DNA of 64,000 bases, from contig NC_031495.1 in NCBI RefSeq assembly GCF_000237925.1, positions 31,855,236 to 31,919,235 on the forward strand. The letters are read 5' to 3'. The notes beneath the pieces are model-generated. The model ran no database searches, was not told where the DNA came from, and saw only the letters and a program-made list of their open reading frames with translations. Shown one piece after another: positions 25,985-36,400 of this stretch. A program made the translations under genes and the position numbers. The first letter of the stretch is position 1. Every line of letters begins with the position of its first letter. Source of the DNA: Schistosoma mansoni. Lineage: Eukaryota; Platyhelminthes; Trematoda; Strigeidida; Schistosomatidae.

Positions 25985-28900
25985 CATCGATCAAAAATAT
26001 TGGTCTGATTATCTAAATTAGTTCCTTTTTCGCGTTGGATTTATCAGATATGTCTGAAGTTGTGAAGATATAAGTGGAGCACTTACTTCCCACAATTTTT
26101 GTTCATTTCAGTACAACTCACCTTTTGTTTTTGACACTGAAGACTACTACTGTAAGTGGACGCTGTGAGAGAAACAGTTATTTATGATTTCTTAGACGTG
26201 TTTTCATTTTGTCATATTCGATTTCGGACTACATCAGGAGTGAATGCGCTATTTTATCTTTTCATTTCAGACTGTTGAACTCCGAAAGTACCACCGACCA
26301 TCTTGTGTCGTTCCTAAAAGTTTAGTATTTTGTGGTATTAGCGAGTCCGAATATGTTATATCTTAATATTCATCGCATAATTTATACATTAGCTCTAACA
26401 TCTAGGTTCGTCTTGGAGATTTTGAATTTTAAAGCCTTCCTAGTATCTAAGTTTCGTTAAATAAGACAAACATGTCCGGTTTTAATTATTTCTACTGGTT
26501 AGCTACATCAAACAAGTTGTTCAGGGTGATATAACAAACAAGTAACAACGAGGCTAGGCCGTTTAATCCAAACTTTTTTGGTATATAAGTGGTTATGTCA
26601 TCCTCGAATTTTAGATAGTTTATGATAAGTGTTTGGATAACATTTTCTATTATTTTATCTCAATTCTATTCTTGCGCGTAGCATTTTCCCGCCTTTGGTA
26701 GTTCTAATAGATAGAAATTTTATTTGCGACCTATCCCGTTCACATTCACAACTCTGTGTCACTTCAAGTAGCTTAAAATAATATTTGTTTATTCTTGACA
26801 TCAGTCCACTCTATTCGTCGTAAAATTATGCATTCAACAAGTTGTCGGTTCTCTTTCATTGAACAACATAGTAATAGCATATTGAAATCGGGATTTTTTA
26901 AAGATTGTAATTAGCAATTTTCCCTTCGAAATTACGGATAAATTTGAATACTGTACTTTTCATTTGCCGAACACATATTGATATCTTTCTGTTATTAAAA
27001 GTCAGTACGTATAAAATGTTTTGCTATTCAATGTATCTACAAGAAAAATTTCCGAAAATAGTTGTCATATTTCGTTTTGTGCGATGTTATGATCTGTATA
27101 ACGTGGTCGAAACGATCGGGAGATACCTTCAATATGAGAACAGGTTTATGGGACTAGATAAAGTGGACGATTCTTACACAGCAACACCTTAACGATGGCT
27201 GTTACAGGGAATAAAGAAAGAAGTTGGAACTTTCAAATGAGCTTTTACTTCTCAGGAAACGACAATTATGTGGGTAGTTATCACGGTATTTATTGTATTA
27301 TGGTATAGTTTTGTACCAGATCAATAGAAATAGGCTTAAGTTTCGTAACATTGTCACATTTCAAAATCCATGGAAGGTCATAATAACACTAGTTTAAGTT
27401 AATCCGAGCACTTGTTCCATATTTTCAACTACCAGGATTTATAGCCAAATCCTCCTGCAACATTTATGACAGGTCTGTACCTGGTTTCTGATTTATTCTT
27501 GATTTTTATATCACAATTGTTTTGCTCATTTGAAGTGTGTACTTTGTTTCATATGTCAGATAATCGTTGTCTTATGATTATGTGTGAAGTCACAAGTATT
27601 CCTTTTCTTCACCAAAGACGAGTGTTCGTTTTATCATTATCTTATTGATTTATTTTTGTGCTTGTTTTATCCTCCTGTTCGTCATTCTACTGGTTATGAC
27701 CCCATTTTTTGTAAACACTTTTTAAGAGCGTTTCGTTAGCAAGCATATTTCCTGAAACTGTTTTCTGTGGGTTCTCTGCAGATTGTTGTTAATTTAGGTG
27801 ACATAGTTATAATTAATACCCTGACTTTGCCAAAAGATTGATTTTCCATATAAATCTCTTGAAACTTTTCAGCTTCAACCTCTTTGGTCTATTATGGCTG
27901 AGGACATTCCAGGATTCCCATCTTTGCCTTTCTTAAATTTACCTCCTCCACAGACTACGCGATCCTTACAGCAACCTACTTTAGTGTCGACTGCCTCAAC
28001 TACTAGTCCCTCACATCCTGCTTCATGTATGCTTAAAGATGAGGATTCGAGTGCTAGCAAACAGTCTTCTAGTTTTTTTATGAGGCAAAACAAACGTCCT
28101 GCTCTTGAAGTAAGCGTATGCACATATATCTTACGTTTTTCAATCTCATTGTTTTTTATTAGTGGAGCAGTGTTTTTATGGTCAGATCGTTTGATTTTCA
28201 GCCACTAGGACCAAGGTCCAAACCCCGTTCCATCTACTTCGGTCTGAGGGATTGTGTAGTGTCATTAACCCTCACAATTAAAGCGTGGCTTCTATCCAAA
28301 TAAATGTTAAATGAGCTAGTTTATTTAAATTTTTGTTTGTTTATAAGAGTATTAGTTGGGGAAAATGTGTTATGTTGTTCCCTGCGTAGTGTTTCCAGTG
28401 TTCTTGACTTCTCATAAACCCAAAAGGGTCAGAAACTAAATATGTTTTAAGAGCCTGGTAGATGAGTAAAAGCACATGAGCTTGTGTAAAAAGTACAGAA
28501 GAGACTTTTAGCAACTGGATTTACCTTCCAGCACAGATTGTTTGGAAACGTACCAATCACCATATTCGGATTCTTTTTTGTGCATAAAACCGTTAGGATT
28601 TTATTCTCATAATACTTCGAATAATAAAGACTTTGCATTGGGATTATGCACTAGTCCAACCGTAAATCCAGCAAGAATTAGAGTTCGAAAATACAATTCT
28701 TTACACGCATTAGCAGCTTCATATTCACCTTTGTTAGTACTGAACATTCTTTTGAGTCTTCTTCCTTATCACAGACCTATGCCTTTACTACTCCTTTCTT
28801 TCAGAGAAATTTTTGTAAATAACATCAATGAAAACGTTTAAAAATGTGTAGATTGGAAAAGAGTTGCGTATGACTTGCTTTGGAGATTAGGGGTGAATAA

Positions 28901-31900
28901 TGCTTAGGATTGTTTTCCAACCACTGCTCGCTAAGATAGAATTTGGATTTATCAGTGATGGGGCATAATAATTTAGTTGAGTTTGGTGACTCGATAAGCC
29001 ATTTGTGTTCGTTTTTCGCAGTCCACCGTTCGGCGTTTTATATTTCTTTGGTAGTTACGAGGCGTTATTGTGGCTCAAAATATTATTTATCTACCACTTG
29101 GCTTTTTATACTGATAATGGGAAAGTTTAGGGATCAAAGATACGATTTGAAAAGAAAATATAGATTAGTGGGATAAAAACAATAAAAAAAGGTATGAGAA
29201 ATTTATAACCTCAGGATTCTGGGGAAACAAATAATTTATGCACCTGAGCCTTTGCAAACGGTTTTGAGTCATGTCATTCAAGGTCTCTAACCTTTGGTTA
29301 CGATAATCACACAGACCCCAACCAGGGAGCCTATACCTACTAACATGGGAAATTCCTATTGTCAGTGACTTTATTTACTAATTATATGTTTTGGTGTGGC
29401 TACCCTTTAACGTTTTATCAGCCTACTACATCAAACAACATCACCCGCGAAGGTAAGCCATGGTTGGGCATACGCAACACATGTCTCAATCACCTCAATT
29501 AGTGAAGATTTGCTGCCTCATCAATTGATTTACCATCCTTACCTAGTATCCTACACCTGTCCCACGGATCGCTTACTCCTTGTTCAAAAAATACACGAGC
29601 AATTCTTTGAAGACACTTATGATCAAGTACCAGTAGCTTGAGAACATCCCTTATTCCTAATGGCCATGTTTCGCATCCCTAAAGTAGGGTGGAGCGAACT
29701 GCTGTGCAGTAAGCTCGTTCTTTGGTTGGGAAGCAGATATCTCCCCTACCCCACAGTTGACGCAAGTTGGCAAAAGCCAGTCGAGCCCTCTGAATCCGTG
29801 CCGAGGTCTCATCAGACATTAGACAATCAAAACAGCTGAGATTCCCATGATAAGTGAAGAGGTCGACGCGTTCAACTACTTCACTTCCCATCATTCATTC
29901 AGGCGATGACGCAAGCCAATCCTAAAGCAGCATTTCGCACCTCCATCACAATGTTTCGCCCCCAAATGCCCTGGTACGGTTGGGAGTGGGGAAAGTCCGC
30001 TCTCCCTCTCGAAATGCTCCCACATGGCCACTCGTATATAGCCTCTGCCAGGGAAGTCCTACTCACTGCCTTCTCGTGGCGGGTTCCCCTTTGTACCAAT
30101 ATTTTTGTGCTTAAATAAATAAATAATAAATTTCGCATTTGGAGAGAGAAAACTGCATCCCAAACATGTCTGCATTGTTGCTTGAGGTGTTCAGAATACT
30201 CTTCATTTCGTTACCGTCTTCATCAAACAGAACTATATCATCTCCGTTTTCCAAGTCAACAAGTGAATCTCCCGATAGATCAATCCCTGAAAAGTCAGAC
30301 GATGTGTGTTATCTCCAAAAGTATAGCTATGACAAGGTTAAATAAAAAATGGGAAACTAGTCAACGCCATTTGAAGTAACAAACTCCGATGACAGTTCGT
30401 CATAAGTTCTGACTCGACCAGTAGTGTTCGAGTGGAGCCTGTACAAGGTTAATGTACTTCTTTTGTACGCCTTTCACTGGGAAACATTGGCACAGAGCCT
30501 CACAATTAACAGAGTCGAACGCCGCCTTAAGGTCAAGGAATAGAACTATAGTTGGATGTTGAAAAGTATCTCTCTGTTCCGGAATCTGCCGAAAAGTGAA
30601 TATTTAGTCCATACATCCACGTTCATGTGGTCTGAAAGCAGCCTGATTTTCTCAGGTTCACCTTTTACGAGCTGTAGTTAGGCGTCCAAGTATTACTGAG
30701 GCTAATATTTTAGACACTGTATTATTTAAACTGATTCTTCTGTAACTGTCATAAGAGGATTGTTGTCCTTTTTTATAAAATGAAATGACCAGCGATCGAG
30801 GCCAGTCAGATAGGATTACATCTTGTTCCCAGATTTCACTTGATGTAGCTGTTCGAATTGAACCATCCTTCTTAAAAATCTCGGGGGTTAGTCCATCAAG
30901 GCCTTTTGCTCTCTCTCGCTTTAAACCACTTATATCCTTTTCAACCTTACTAAGAGTTGGAGGACTCATATCAGTTGCCATTCAGGTTGCTTGGAGATAG
31001 TGGGTAACTGAAGTGCTGCTGAAGGCCAGCTGGTTTGTCTCTTAAGTTTTTTTGCTCATCGGTCAAATCTTCTGGATTGAAAGTGGACAACAGTCTATTC
31101 GTTTTCTGAGTTAGTCTCACTAACAGCCCTTCCTTGATAATTCTCAACAGTTGTTTACCGTTACTTATCGCCAAACACTAAGATAATCAGAAATTCACTT
31201 AAATGCTAATTTATTTTGAGCTGACTTGTCCCTCATCCACCATTCTTTTAACAAATTTCAGGGTTTTATTATTTCTGTAATTATTTCAGAAATTAAAATT
31301 TAAATAGTACGGGCTTTTCGCTTTGCAATCTAACCCAAACTTCACCAAATAACCAACATTATCAAAGATTGTTAGATCCGGAAACAATTTTGTATTAAAA
31401 ACTTCAATTACGTTTGTAATCGCTGAAAAATTCCCATCATATTAAAACAATTATATGAACGAAGAATATTCTTTTCAATAATTTCTCATCAGGTTCTACA
31501 ATTATAAATTAATAATCCATAAAAGAAGATTGGCCAAGTTTAAGGCAGAGTACATCAATTTAAGAAACTGTAATATGTGAATCAAGGATTGTTTGTCATA
31601 TAAAATAAGATCGAATCGTTAATGTTTTTGGGATGACTAATATGAAGTGTTAACTTGAATCAGTTTATAGGTGAAATAAAATCGTAAGATAAATTATCAG
31701 TATATAGTTGACATGGGGGTGAGAGCTACAATTTTGNNNNNNNNNNNNNNNNNNNNNNNNNNNNNNNNNNNNNNNNNNNNNNNNNNNNNNNNNNNNNNNN
31801 NNNNNNNNNNNNNNNNNNNNNNNNNNNNNNNNNNNNNNNNNNNNNNNNNNNNNNNNNNNNNNNNNNNNNNNNNNNNNNNNNNNNNNNNNNNNNNNNNNNN

Positions 31901-33288
31901 NNNNNNNNNNNNNNNNNNNNNNNNNNNNNNNNNNNNGTGAAATGGTAAGATTGAAACTACGAAGATCAATCGAAAGGACTTTTAATGCAGGTAAACTACA
32001 ACTAATGTTTTCCACACGCCCAATGATCACGCCGACATTGAAAGATAAATTGCCTAGACTAGCCACTTCTTTCTGTATCTATCAATTCAACTGCTCCTGT
32101 GGAGCAAGTTATATAGGCAGATGTTCTAGGAATTTGTATACTCGGGCTCGTGAACACCTTCCAGTGTGGTTAAGCAAAGGTGTAGTCAGAACGGTTAACA
32201 GCTCTGTTTTAGCCCATTTAGTTCAGACGGGACATAGAGCCGACATTGAGCAATCTTTCACAGTAATATATCGTGTAAATAGCAGTCTACCTAATTCTGT
32301 CAGACAGAGAATCCTGCAGACGGCTGAGGCAATTGCTATTCGGATCAAAAAGCCAGAGCTCTGCATCCAAAAGAAATATGTACAGCCACTCCTTTTACCC
32401 TGGCCAACTTCAGGGTCAACTTGTTAATAATCAATTTTGTAATAAGGTGACATTAATTTGATTAATGTTCATTTCTATATCTTAAACTTAGTTTATCTAC
32501 ACATCTTATCAGTCATTATTCTTATTCTTATTATTATCTTTATTATTATTATTATCACACCTGCTAACCTTTTATAGAAATTTATTTATCATCCACCCCC
32601 TATCTACTATATCTGACCTAATTTATATAATTCTACATATTACGTAATTTCCGATTTGTAATCCCATTTTTGTAGCTCTCACCCCCATGTCAACTATATA
32701 TATTCTGATAATTTATCTTACGATTTTAATTCACCTATAAACTGATTCAAGTTAACACTTCATATTAGTCATCCCAAAAACATTAACGATTCGATCTTAT
32801 TTTATATGACAAACAATCCTTGATTCACATATTACAGTTTCTTAAATTGATGTACTCTGCCTTAAACTTGGCCAATCTTCTTTTATGGATTATTAATTTA
32901 TAATTGTAGAACCTGATGAGAAATTATTGAAAAGAATATTCTTCGTTCATATAATTGTTTTAATTACGTTTGTGTTGATGTTGTATATAATGAGAGTATG
33001 AGTCATTCTAACATAATTTCTCACCTGGTACCTTCCGTATACGTGATGTCCAATTTTTGTGAAACTGTTCTTACAAATCTTACAGAGTATTCCTATAACT
33101 TATGTATGAAATAACTCTTTTTAATCATATTTTTAAACCATGTGTTTTCTTTTGTTTATAAGGCCCTATATTTCTGTTTATATCTCTTTTTTCAGGGTTT
33201 GTCTCCTTCTAGTCCACTGCCCCGTAAATGTCGTCATTCATCTGGAAGTGATTCTGTAGTCGGAGCTATTACAACGAGATCTAAATAA
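19744..33288 (+). CDS. BRD8: BRD8-like bromodomain protein (NuA4/TIP60 complex subunit)
   Basis: BRD8 is a bromodomain subunit of the nuclear TIP60/NuA4 histone acetyltransferase complex. Exons by phase and homology: 19744-19887, 19924-20120, 20157-20228, 20264-20538, an unresolved stretch, then 23408-23482, 23991-24348, 24812-25248, 27873-28109 and 33196-33288 (stop). The first residues (NWAVGANCYLLRAVLTHGKNW) match the conserved BRD8 N-terminus, and a C-x-x-QY pattern follows just after the first intron. The start at 19744 has an in-frame TGA two codons upstream. The first three introns are 36, 36 and 35 nt; later ones reach 5 kb. Exon 20264-20538 ends in phase 1 while 23408 starts in phase 0, so at least one exon in 20539-23407 is missing from this model. 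About 630 residues are accounted for. Three retroelement groups sit in its introns. Confidence 0.85.
21110..22690 (+). mobile_element. decayed RTE-like LINE fragment
   Basis: Reverse-transcriptase remnants run in one direction: a WRATKAKEMENAAAIGDARQ segment (21113-21349), then AAGPDGLTLEVF, a QAGFGPGRSCVDHIF fingers motif, and the C-terminal region (22351-22533) with VVERVDIFTYLGGVIS and RIQKARLAFANLR. It has several in-frame stops and frameshifts and lacks most of the endonuclease. It sits in a BRD8 intron in the gene's sense orientation. RTE clade (SR2/Perere-3 type) is my best guess from motif style. Confidence 0.75.
22005..22075. repeat. small inverted SINE 3'-end fragment inside the RTE copy
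   Basis: Bases around 22010-22035 match 36048-36075 directly (ttttcatagttgaaagcg), and the following 22042-22070 match 36022-36048 in reverse complement (tactaaatctccac). This is the 3'-end region of the hammerhead SINE at 36.0 kb, present as two abutting pieces in opposite orientation, within the LINE. Confidence 0.55.
24812..25248 (+). CDS. BRD8: BRD8 bromodomain exon
   Basis: One exon encodes a whole bromodomain fold: RRWRRSLLSALSTVYSHRHAYVF (helix Z), PVTEDIAPGYSTVVYEPVDL (ZA loop), FIRDLLLMFMNARMYN and HEVHRMAGEMYHDVIGE (helices B and C). The acetyl-lysine-binding asparagine is in the MYN motif, and the ZA-loop tyrosine is present. Between the helix A end (RRRMES) and RRFIRD there are about 20 residues more than in human BRD8. 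Acceptor at 24811 after a poor pyrimidine tract; donor GTAAGT at 25249. Preceding exon 23991-24348 supplies the matching phase-1 base. Confidence 0.9.
25249..27872 (+). other. BRD8 intron, 2.6 kb
   Basis: Thymine-rich on the coding strand; open frames such as 25583-25789 and 26944-27192 have no recognisable motif. It holds an AT dinucleotide repeat. The acceptor is a TTTTCAG-type site ending at 27872. Confidence 0.6.
25953..25983. repeat. (AT)n microsatellite
   Basis: About 15 uninterrupted AT units in a BRD8 intron. Confidence 0.95.
27873..28109 (+). CDS. BRD8: BRD8 exon after the bromodomain
   Basis: Encodes 79 residues starting LQPLWSIMAEDIPGFPSLPF and continuing as a serine/threonine/proline-rich tail with SSSFFMRQNKRPALE before the donor. 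Phase 0 at both ends, matching the bromodomain exon and the last exon. The sequence is low complexity, so only the phase and splice sites support it firmly. Starts after a good acceptor and ends at a GTAAGC donor. Confidence 0.8.
29400..31175 (-). mobile_element. antisense RTE-like LINE fragment
   Basis: Minus-strand reverse-transcriptase pieces: ISNGKQLLRIIKEG (30971-31174), a KGLDGLTPEIFKKDGS to ILASVILGRL segment (30658-30981), and the C-terminal VVERVDLFTYHG to RARLAFANLRQL segment (29679-29894). The same family as the 21-22.7 kb copy by shared motifs. It has internal deletions and frameshifts, and is split by a SINE-like insertion at 29940-30129. Confidence 0.8.
29940..30129 (+). mobile_element. 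internally deleted SINE-like repeat inserted in the RTE copy
   Basis: Shares gccctggtacgg, gcctctgccaggg and the tail region ttgtaccaatattt with the full copies at 34971-35480 and 56403-56920, but lacks their central 300 bp. Ends in an AAATAAATAAATAATAA tail. It interrupts the LINE frame and is flanked by an 8-nt duplication ATTTCGCA (29932-29939 and 30130-30137), so it was retroposed into the LINE after the LINE had inserted. Confidence 0.75.
31406..32973 (+). mobile_element. Penelope-like element with inverted terminal repeats
   Basis: The coding remnant 31942-32427 (continuing from the gap) ends in a GIY-YIG nuclease domain: FCIYQFNCSCGASYIG, then RNLYTRAREH and a downstream SVLAHLVQTGH. 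This is the C-terminal endonuclease of Penelope-like retroelements, which normally follows a reverse transcriptase. About 300-bp copies of the 3' end flank it in inverted orientation (31440-31734 and 32667-32961), an arrangement known for this class. A 12-nt duplication AATTACGTTTGT occurs at 31406-31417 and 32962-32973. No reverse transcriptase is visible; it may be deleted or lie in the gap. Confidence 0.85.
31737..31936. other. assembly gap (200 N)
   Basis: Exactly 200 undetermined bases, the usual placeholder size, so the true length is unknown. It breaks the Penelope-like element just inside its left inverted repeat, which probably caused the assembly failure. Confidence 0.99.
33196..33288 (+). 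CDS. BRD8: BRD8 last exon
   Basis: Thirty codons and a stop, beginning GLSPSSPLPRKCRHSS and ending TTRSK. Acceptor TTTTTTCAG at 33195. Phase 0 matches exon 27873-28109. The stop codon overlaps a polyadenylation hexamer. Confidence 0.75.
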   Translation, partial: GLSPSSPLPRKCRHSSGSDSVVGAITTRSK

Positions 33289-33289
33289 A
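33284..33289 (+). terminator. polyadenylation signal overlapping the BRD8 stop
   Basis: AATAAA spans the TAA stop. The only other candidates nearby are AT-rich non-consensus hexamers at about 33325-33350. Cleavage would fall within the 151-nt interval before ANAPC10. Confidence 0.5.
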
Positions 33290-33414
33290 GTTATTGCGTT
33301 GTTAATGTCATTTTGTATCTAAAGTATTAAAGTTATTGTAAAATATAATATTATTTCGTAGCTGGTTTTATTGTCTATTCGTGTTTTAATCTTACAGTTA
33401 CGTGAACACTTTAT

Positions 33415-33430
33415 ATGTTTCATCTTCTAG
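33415..33430 (+). promoter_or_regulatory. splice-acceptor-like site before the ANAPC10 ATG
   Basis: A pyrimidine-rich tract ending TTTCATCTTCTAG lies 9 nt before the ANAPC10 ATG. No donor is needed upstream if it receives the trematode spliced leader. An out-of-frame ATG at 33436 (four codons) lies between acceptor and start. Confidence 0.5.
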
Positions 33431-33439
33431 AATTTATGA

Positions 33440-36400
33440 ATGCCTTTTAAGCTTAAAGCCATATCCAATTTCGATGTGACAAAAGATGAACGCGATGGAA
33501 AGGTGAGTATTTTTCTTCCTTGTTAACTAACCTAACTTCATTTGTATACGTTGCACTTAATGGATTAAGAGAAGTAAATAAGAATTTGGGTAACCGATAT
33601 TTAGTTACATACTCCTCGTGGAACATAGTCTGCCTATCAGGATTCTCCAACCAACTCTATCCTGGGCTCCCCTTTCAAGTTGTTTTCAATCGCTGTTCGT
33701 TCCTTTAATGTTGGGCTCTGATTCCCGATGTAATGTGTTCCTTAGGTCTCCTCTTTTCCGTTTCCCTTCATAATTCCAAGTTAGCGCTTGCCTCGTGATA
33801 CAGTTTGGTGATTTTCGTATTGTATACCCTGTTCACCTCTAACGTCTTTTCTTAATTTTCTCTTCAGTTGGAAGTTGATTTGTTCTCTCCCACAGTAGGT
33901 TGTTGCTGATGGTATCTCGTCAACGGACATTCAGTATCTTGTGTAGACAATTGTTTATAAATACTTGTACCATTTCGATGATGCTTGTAGTAGTTCCCAA
34001 GTTTCGACTACGTACAATAGAACTGTCATGATGTTCTCATTGAAGATCATGAGTTTGATTTTGTTCGATAGTTGTTTTGAGTTCTATATGTTCTTCGATT
34101 ATAGGAATGGTGTCCTTGCTTTGTTGATCCATACCTTTATGTCTGCATCAGATCTTCCTTGTTTATCTATGATGGTATCTAGGTACGTGAAAGATTCCAC
34201 ATTTCACAGAGCTTTTCCATCAAGTGTGGTTGGGTTGGTGCTCACTGTGTTGCATTTCAGGATCTTGCTTCGTACCTTATGTATGTTGAGGCCTACTGAT
34301 GCACAGACCGATGCTGTACTGTCTCTTTCCATCTGCATTTTTTCATGTGAATAGGATAGAAGAGCTAGGTCATCTACGAAGTCTGAATCGTCGATTTGTA
34401 TGTAACCTGTCCATTTTATTCCGTGTCGAAGGAGTTTCCATAAGGTTCTCCTATCCACATTATCGAATGCCTTATCATAGTCAAGGAAGTTGATGTATAA
34501 CGATGAGTTCTACTCAACTAATTGTTCAACGATGTAGTGTTTTTTATAATCGGTAGATAACTGTATTATTGTATTTCTATATTCTATTCATTGTAAGCTT
34601 ACATGGTACCTATTACCTTTCGTTATACTTTTAACTATTGCTTAGTCACTGCCAAATAATTATGCACTGTTTGCTCTCAGCCACATATACTTTATTTTGA
34701 TTATCAGTAGCTCATTCGTAAAATTATTTCTCAATTTCACAAGGTTCGCGATGTATGTGATCATGCTGTTTGGAGCCTTTCTTCATGTAAACCAGGTCAT
34801 GGTATCGACCAATTGCTGAGTGAATCTACTGATACATTTTGGCAATCAGATGGCCCACAACCACATTGTGTTAATATCCAATTTCCCCGAAAAATGATTC
34901 TTTCAAAATTATGTTTATACACTGATTATAAAGTTGATGAAAGTTATACACCTAGTAGGTCAGTGTTTAATTAGTATTATTATTATTTATTTGAACACAA
35001 AAATATTGGTGCAAGGAAGCATCAGATAAATATGCGCCACACAAATCTCATTTGATTTGTGTGAGGGCTATGATACTGCCCAGGTGCCCAAGCCGAAGCA
35101 GGTAGTTTCCTTAGGTGGCCACACCCGGAGCCTTTGACCTAAAAGTCTCATCACAAGGCAGTGGAGCATCGTGAGGAGATCCAGTTCCATGGTAGCCGGC
35201 GACCAACGATTGCTTCGGGATACTGGGACCCATGTGCACCATTGGTTTGGAATCAGGGTTTTCCAACTCCCCTAGGTGGACTCGCCGTGTCCACCAACCC
35301 GGTTACAGCGCCGGACATTTGCTTTTCGTCCTCTCAATTTCGTAAACAACACCCGTGGCACGAGAAGGCAGTGAGTAGGACTTCCCTGGCAGAGGCTTTA
35401 TACGCGTGGCCATGTGGGAGCATTTGGAGAGGGAGAGCGGACTTTCCCCACTCTCGGCCGTACCAGGGCATTTGGGGGCGGTCAGTGTTTAAAGTAAAAT
35501 ATGATCTCACACAGTCTTTTTTTGTGAATGTACGTGTTCATAATATTAGTTGTGAGCATTATAATTCATAACAATAAATAATTTAGTGAATGTAGTAGAT
35601 ATTTTCTATACGTCACCAAAATTATCAGAGAAATCTAAAGATAAAAATAAATGTTTGAGCCTATATCATACTCAAATGCCTTCTTAACAATTTATCAGGG
35701 GATTAATTGGCTACCGGATTTTGTGCATGCAATAACACTAGATGAATTATATTCTGTCTCAACAGTTTGTAAACAATGTATTCAACCAGGACTTTAGATT
35801 ACTTACATACAGATATCAATATCTGGGTATTTAGAAATCTTCAGATAGATATATCTACATGTCAATTTAGGTTGTTCGTATTAACTCTAGCTCGGCTTTG
35901 GGGTGATAGACTATAATTAGTTTGTCAGAACCCTGGTGGAAACTAAAACCGTGATGCATTAGATATTCGATTCAGCTAGCAAACTATGAATAAAAGGGAA
36001 CATACATGTCTTATATTCTTCTCAGAAGGGGTTTTTGTGGAGATTTAGTATTTTCATAGTTGAAAGCGAGAGTCAATTGAAGCTAGACCGCCATGGAAAA
36101 CCTGGAAGCACTGGACGGCCATTTCGTCCTATTGTGGGACTCCTCAGCAGTGCGCATCTACGACCTCGCTTCGCGAGATTCGAACCCAGGATCTACCAGT
36201 CTCGCGCCAGATCACTTAGCCGATGGTGTTTATGTGTAATTCCAACCAATCCACGAAGTTGAGCAATCGTTCACCAATTGTCTTCAGTGAGTTCCTATCT
36301 CACAACAGACGTAGTTTGAACTCCACTGGTCACTGCTTCTCACTAGAACTCCTGGATTTACCTGTCGAAGGCAGTCACTAGTGAGCATATGATCATTATT

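Larger units (their letters stand above)
28110..33195 (+). other. last BRD8 intron, 5.1 kb, retroelement-rich
   Basis: Holds the antisense RTE-like copy, a SINE-like insertion, a Penelope-like element and the 200-N gap. The 28.1-29.4 kb part has only short unsupported frames. It is the largest intron of the gene, as expected at a 3' end in schistosomes. Confidence 0.75.

Noticed and set aside
32920-32960. Hammerhead ribozyme in the Penelope-like repeat (CCTGATGAG)
   Set aside because: The CUGAUGAG half is present, but no GAAA with matching stems follows; at most a relic.
35161-35571. A 136-codon frame as a gene
   Set aside because: It lies mostly inside the SINE-like repeat, which recurs at 56.4 kb without an intact frame.
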